Assembly (NCBI RefSeq): GCF_018139145.2
Contig: NC_059471.1
Coordinates: 97,900,914 to 97,964,913, forward strand
DNA: 64,000 nucleotides
Direction: 5' to 3'
Source: Gymnogyps californianus
Lineage: Eukaryota; Chordata; Aves; Accipitriformes; Cathartidae
Numbering within the stretch: the first letter of the stretch is position 1; each line of letters begins with the position of its first letter. Shown piece after piece: positions 60,111 through 64,000 of the stretch. The position numbers and the translations under genes were made by a program. A model generated the notes under the pieces. It made no database searches, had not been told where the DNA came from, and saw only the letters and a program-made list of their open reading frames with translations.

Positions 60111-62439
60111 CTGTAAAAACAGTCAACAGTATCTGTTAATATCTATACAGATATACAAATAAGCTAAGTTTCAGGATAAAATGTTCACTGTTATTCGAAG
60201 AGTTCCTCATTTGAAACGTTACCCTGTGATGCTGCACTCAGTTAAAAAAAAAAAATTAAAAGATTTACAGATGCTTAGTCAACGTTTGGAAGAGGAGTTT
60301 TCACAATGACTAGGCAAGAGGAAAGTAATTTAGTTTTCACAAGCGAGAGATCAATTTCTTTGTAAAAACCAGAATGGCTTTCCGAAGTTGCTTTACCAGT
60401 AGACATGTAAAAAAACCAGCAGAGGGAACCCAAGACTTCAAGAAAACATGGCAGATAGCTGCTATTCTGAAAAACGACTAAAATACTTTTATGCTCCAAA
60501 ATTTCTGTGTGTGTGAAAAGCTTTAATCACATAATTAGTCAAGACAAGTAAAGTCAGTCATGTTTACTTGCCTGTACAGGACCAGGACTTTCAAGTGCAC
60601 TTTAAAAGGTATACTAAGATGGTACACAGGAAAGTGATTTTACAAATAAAATTTGATGATTCCCATGTACATTAAAGACAGAACTAGAACTTCCAGGGTT
60701 CCTCACTGTTACAGGTTTCCTTATCCTCAGAGTCTCACTGTTACAAATGGAAGTTTCTTCACTATTATAAGTATTGGTGTTTTAAGAAGTTAAACCTAAC
60801 ATTTCAGAGGTATGGGAGTGGCCGAGAATGACAGAACTGAATACCATGTAAGAGGCTAAAGCCCCTCCAGATATCTTTGAAGAAATAACATTTGAACACA
60901 TGCATCTATATGCTGTACTGCAAAGAACAGGAAAAGCAGAACAAGAGTTACAAAAAACAGGATTTATTACAACACAGCACAGAGTCAACCCTCTCAAAAA
61001 CAGAGCTTTACAAAGGCATTTTAACTGATGCTGCAAACAAATGTGGGATTTTTTCATTTGGTTTTAATAAATAACTACAAAAGACAAAAAGTAGAGCTTT
61101 AAGTCTACTTCGGAAAACTACGACAATCTCCCAAACCTCACTCTGCAGCATGGAATACCTAATACTGAAAACAGCACAAATCAGGATTTACAGAGCTGCT
61201 GACTACCAGCGGCAACATACTTCAACTATTAACTTACCTAAATTATTTACTTAATTTCTAGAGATTTCACACCTTAAATGTGGAAAAATTTACTTTAAAA
61301 CTTTGGGTTTAACTTGAATCTAGAAAAAAGCCTCAATTGTAACTCAAAGCAAGACTTTCTGCTTTTCTTGTGTCAGGAAGGAGTGGTCTGACACACTCAG
61401 CATTAGCTCCTCTGCAAGAGCACAGAGCTCAGTGCAATACGGTGCAGGCACGGGGCTTTGTCTGGGCACAGCCAGTACAGAGGAAGGCGTATTTCTGCAA
61501 TGTTTCAGTCACCCTGCCCTTTCATGAGCACTTCCACCCAGGACTTCAAAAGGAGAGGATAAGCAGGTGACACTTCAGGACATCTCTGAGGCAGTCATAG
61601 CAGCATTCTGCTCTGCTGGAGAACAAAGCTGGTACAGGTGCCTGCCAGGGAAATCTGTGGCAAACACAAAAACGTAACCTACAGGCTAACCTGCAGCTGG
61701 GTGCAGCAAGACTGACTTCAAAAGGTACAGCACGACCCACCTTGCCTCATCTCGTGTCTTCTTCAGTCTTTAAAAGCAAAGCAGAGCAAGTCAGAAGTGA
61801 AAAAGAAAAAAACCTTTTCAGATCTTCCTATCAATCATACAGGATCTCAGACAGGAGAAAAAAAGAAAATGGATGCACTTTGTACCAAGCCACCAGGTGT
61901 GTGTTGCACTCCTTTTCCCTAAACATCTGCTCCTGGTTCCTGTCGAAAGTTAGGATGCCAGTTTTTCACCTAACCTAGTACAGCAGTTACTGTGGAGAAT
62001 GTGATGTATTAACTTGCAGCAGCTTCATTATCGTGGTGATTTTGGTGATATAGCAATGTAGCAAAACATTTGTTACTGCTTCGCTAAACCGGTTTTAAAG
62101 AAAACAGAAGTAATTCTTCTGTGAGTGGAATCTGAGGCATCTTCTAGGTCTATATATGAAGGTTTACTTACGATTATGCATGATGTAATCTGCTCAGCCA
62201 GCAATTAACAGATGTGTATTTGCTCAGGAATTGAAGTGTATCAGAACTAACCTGCACTTTTGATTAAAATTAGATGAGAATTTCAAAATGAGCAAATTTG
62301 CTCTTTAATTGAAAATTTCCTACACAATTGGAAGTTTCTTATAAGACGGAGTATTGAAATTGCAAAAGCAAAATTGGCATTTTAAGATAATTTAGCACAA
62401 AGGAAATACATGGCAACTAAATAGTATTTTTAGACTTAC
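60111..62439 (-). other. SLC37A1: SLC37A1 intron (2.3 kb)
   Basis: This A/T-rich intron lies between the last two membrane-segment exons. No additional exon, RNA gene or recognisable mobile element was seen. A run of A residues is at 60245-60254. Confidence 0.85.
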
Positions 62440-62537
62440 TAGCAAGGCACACGCATCTGCCACCATGAGCATGTAAAACACGTTGTTCCAACCAGATGGG
62501 GAAATAAGACCAGCTAAGAGAGGCCCCAAAGCCGCAC
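62440..62537 (-). CDS. SLC37A1: SLC37A1 coding exon (last transmembrane segments)
   Basis: SLC37A1 is a major-facilitator-type transporter of the ER membrane that exchanges glucose-6-phosphate for phosphate. The 98-bp exon has acceptor ...tattttag on its right and donor GTAAGT (62434-62439) on its left. It completes a Gly codon and encodes AALGPLLAGLISPSGWNNVF, then YMLMVADACALL. The ADACALL ending is the SLC37A1 version; SLC37A2 has SADVLACLLL here and SLC37A3 is more distant. This selects SLC37A1 among the paralogues. The segment contains the GP-LL-AG-L-SP loop typical of the family and a hydrophobic membrane helix. Confidence 0.95.
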
Positions 62538-63113
62538 CTAAAATATAATATTGATATTGTCAGAATGATGCAACATAAGATTTACCATGCTGAAAGACAG
62601 TTATTCTCAGTTAGAATATCGATTTCTCTACCTAGTTAACTCAGTAACACCTTATGCATTAAAAGGTCCCAGAAAGCGCAAAACATTACTGATGCAGCTG
62701 CAAGCCAATGGGAAACCTAACACAGGGGAAGCTGGAAGACTAGAAGTTTGAGAAATGTCTGCCTTTGGCTCAACAAAATGCCCATCAAGTATTAAGCTGA
62801 ATCCTGCTCAATTTTCCCTTCCACATACCAGTGCGGAGGGCATGAATAAAATATCCCTGACCTCAGAAACAGCCCAATGGCATCTACTTTTGCTGTCTGT
62901 GCCCAATGTCAGTCTACCACCCTCTCCCTTCCTCCCTCCCTCCCTCAGGTGTGGGACCACTAGAGAGGTTTAAGGCTAAGTTTGCTCTACTCCCCATTTC
63001 CAAAGCTGTACTGAGTCCTGGCAAAATGTGAACTGGAGAGAGCCTAGTTTCTCAAAGATCCTTTGTTTTAACCTACCACAGCTAAGGCAGGCTACCTTAC
63101 CGCTCTGGCTTAC
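62538..63113 (-). other. SLC37A1: SLC37A1 intron (576 bp)
   Basis: The intron contains a (CCCT)n tract at 62930-62946 on the plus strand and nothing else recognisable. The chance frame at 62755-62973 (+) has no known content. Confidence 0.85.
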
Positions 63114-63192
63114 CTACAGATCCTGTTCCGTCAATGATCGCTGTCACTGTGGACAAGGCTCTTGCATTCCCTTTCAGGCTTTTATGGGTACC
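63114..63192 (-). CDS. SLC37A1: SLC37A1 coding exon (conserved GTHKSL...IDGTGSV block)
   Basis: The 79-bp exon has acceptor ...cactttag on its right and donor GTAAGC on its left. It encodes GTHKSLKGNARALSTVTAII, then DGTGSV plus one base of Gly. The STVTAIIDGTGS sequence is a signature of the SLC37 family. The same gene continues in frame into 62440-62537, where the SLC37A1-specific residues are. This is a loop and the start of a membrane helix in the C-terminal half of the 12-helix transporter. Confidence 0.95.
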
Positions 63193-64000
63193 CTAAAGTG
63201 ACAAAGACTGCTTAGACTCATCCTGAGCTGAACTCCAAAAAAGTCCTTACAACATCATCTAGCTGACACCCCTCCGCATTAGATGTACATTGTGAAGATG
63301 CCTCAAATATCCCAGCTCAGAACCTTTTATCACTGCTTAAAGAAGCCTTCTACCCCATCAACCTATTGCCTACAGTGTTCTCCTTTACTAAATCACGTTA
63401 TTTAAACGACAGGAGCCCAGTGGCTTTCCGTTCTGCACACTGTGGATTCAAGCATAAAGGATGGCACTTCAGCTTTGCATTATGCTGCAAGGCTGTTTCC
63501 ATGGCCATCTTTTCCCCTGCTAATACAGCAAAGCTCTGCAGAACAACAACAAAAAAAACCCAAACACCACCCACCCACCCCCACCCCCCAAAAACCCACC
63601 ACAAAAATATCACTGCTGTGACAGGAATACTAGAGTACCAGAATTATGCATATATACTGAAATGCTAATTCAGAGAATTCTTGAGCCAAAAGAAGCTGTT
63701 CAGTCCCAATTTTAGAAGCCAGGTCTTCAGAACAAAACAACTGATATAGGAAGTGACTTAGTAGAAAGACAGAGAAACTGAATAGTTCAGAGAACTGCTA
63801 ATAAGAGACAGTCCTTTATCTCCAGTACACTGAGGAGAATCCAGTCAGGTAATCAGCAATTTACATTTGCTCGTGTCAGATGTTTGATTGTTGATATCTG
63901 AGGAATTGGTTGGCAGTTTCAACCCTCTTTCCAAGGGCCAGGTAGGGATCTTGCGATGTCAGGCCCCACTTTCTAGCAAGCAGTCCCTTCAACAAGGCTA
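63193..64000 (-). other. SLC37A1: SLC37A1 intron (partial, continues beyond the right edge)
   Basis: The preceding exon, which would end in the family's AVSADL segment, was not found before the right edge. The interval contains a C-rich tract at 63559-63600, G-rich on the SLC37A1 sense strand, and nothing else recognisable. Confidence 0.75.
63559..63600 (-). repeat. C-rich tract, potential G-quadruplex on the SLC37A1 sense strand
   Basis: On the minus strand the tract contains GGG, G6, G5, GGG and GGG runs, mostly separated by single T residues. Such short loops favour a very stable G-quadruplex in the pre-mRNA or non-template DNA, 370 nt upstream of exon 63114-63192. Confidence 0.7.

Overview
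The window looks like avian nuclear DNA. It has long introns, few repeats, very old CR1-type LINE remnants, and one young-looking solo LTR that I recognise as an endogenous-retrovirus LTR family widespread in neoavian birds. No prokaryotic gene organisation, CRISPR array or operon is present. Most open reading frames are chance frames in introns and GC-rich patches. The real coding content is small: fourteen short exons, all on the minus strand, belonging to two genes.

Gene 1 is PDE9A, the high-affinity cGMP-specific phosphodiesterase 9A. Its start codon is at 39922-39924 and the gene runs leftward out of the window. Ten coding exons (39924 down to 1442) total 717 bp. They join in frame at every splice junction into the first 239 residues: a possible N-myristoylation start, the regulatory N-terminal region, a probable coiled coil, and the first helices of the catalytic domain. 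The exons with the metal-binding HD residues lie beyond the left edge.

Gene 2 is SLC37A1, an endoplasmic-reticulum sugar-phosphate/phosphate antiporter of the major facilitator superfamily. It enters from the right edge and ends in the window. Four coding exons are seen: 63114-63192, 62440-62537, 60058-60110 and a 16-bp coding tip at 58812-58827. They encode the C-terminal membrane segments and tail. In human the two genes are also neighbours in the same order and orientation (21q22.3), which supports both calls. PDE9A lies downstream of SLC37A1.

Layout: 1-1441 is a PDE9A intron holding an old CR1 LINE. 1442-39924 is PDE9A exons and introns, with an intragenic CpG-rich block at 15.0-16.0 kb. 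About 39.9-41.7 kb is the PDE9A leader, promoter CpG-rich region and a 12-bp minisatellite. 41.7 to about 58.5 kb is intergenic DNA plus the SLC37A1 3' UTR, whose end is uncertain. 58.8-64.0 kb is the end of SLC37A1.

I found no new multi-gene system. The points most worth checking are: the solo LTR 45 bp upstream of the terminal SLC37A1 3' splice site, with its own poly(A) signal in sense orientation; an in-frame TAA inside the preceding splice donor; a perfect 17-bp inverted repeat in PDE9A intron 1; a bulged 13-bp-stem hairpin in the intergenic region; and a minisatellite with 60-bp higher-order structure upstream of PDE9A.
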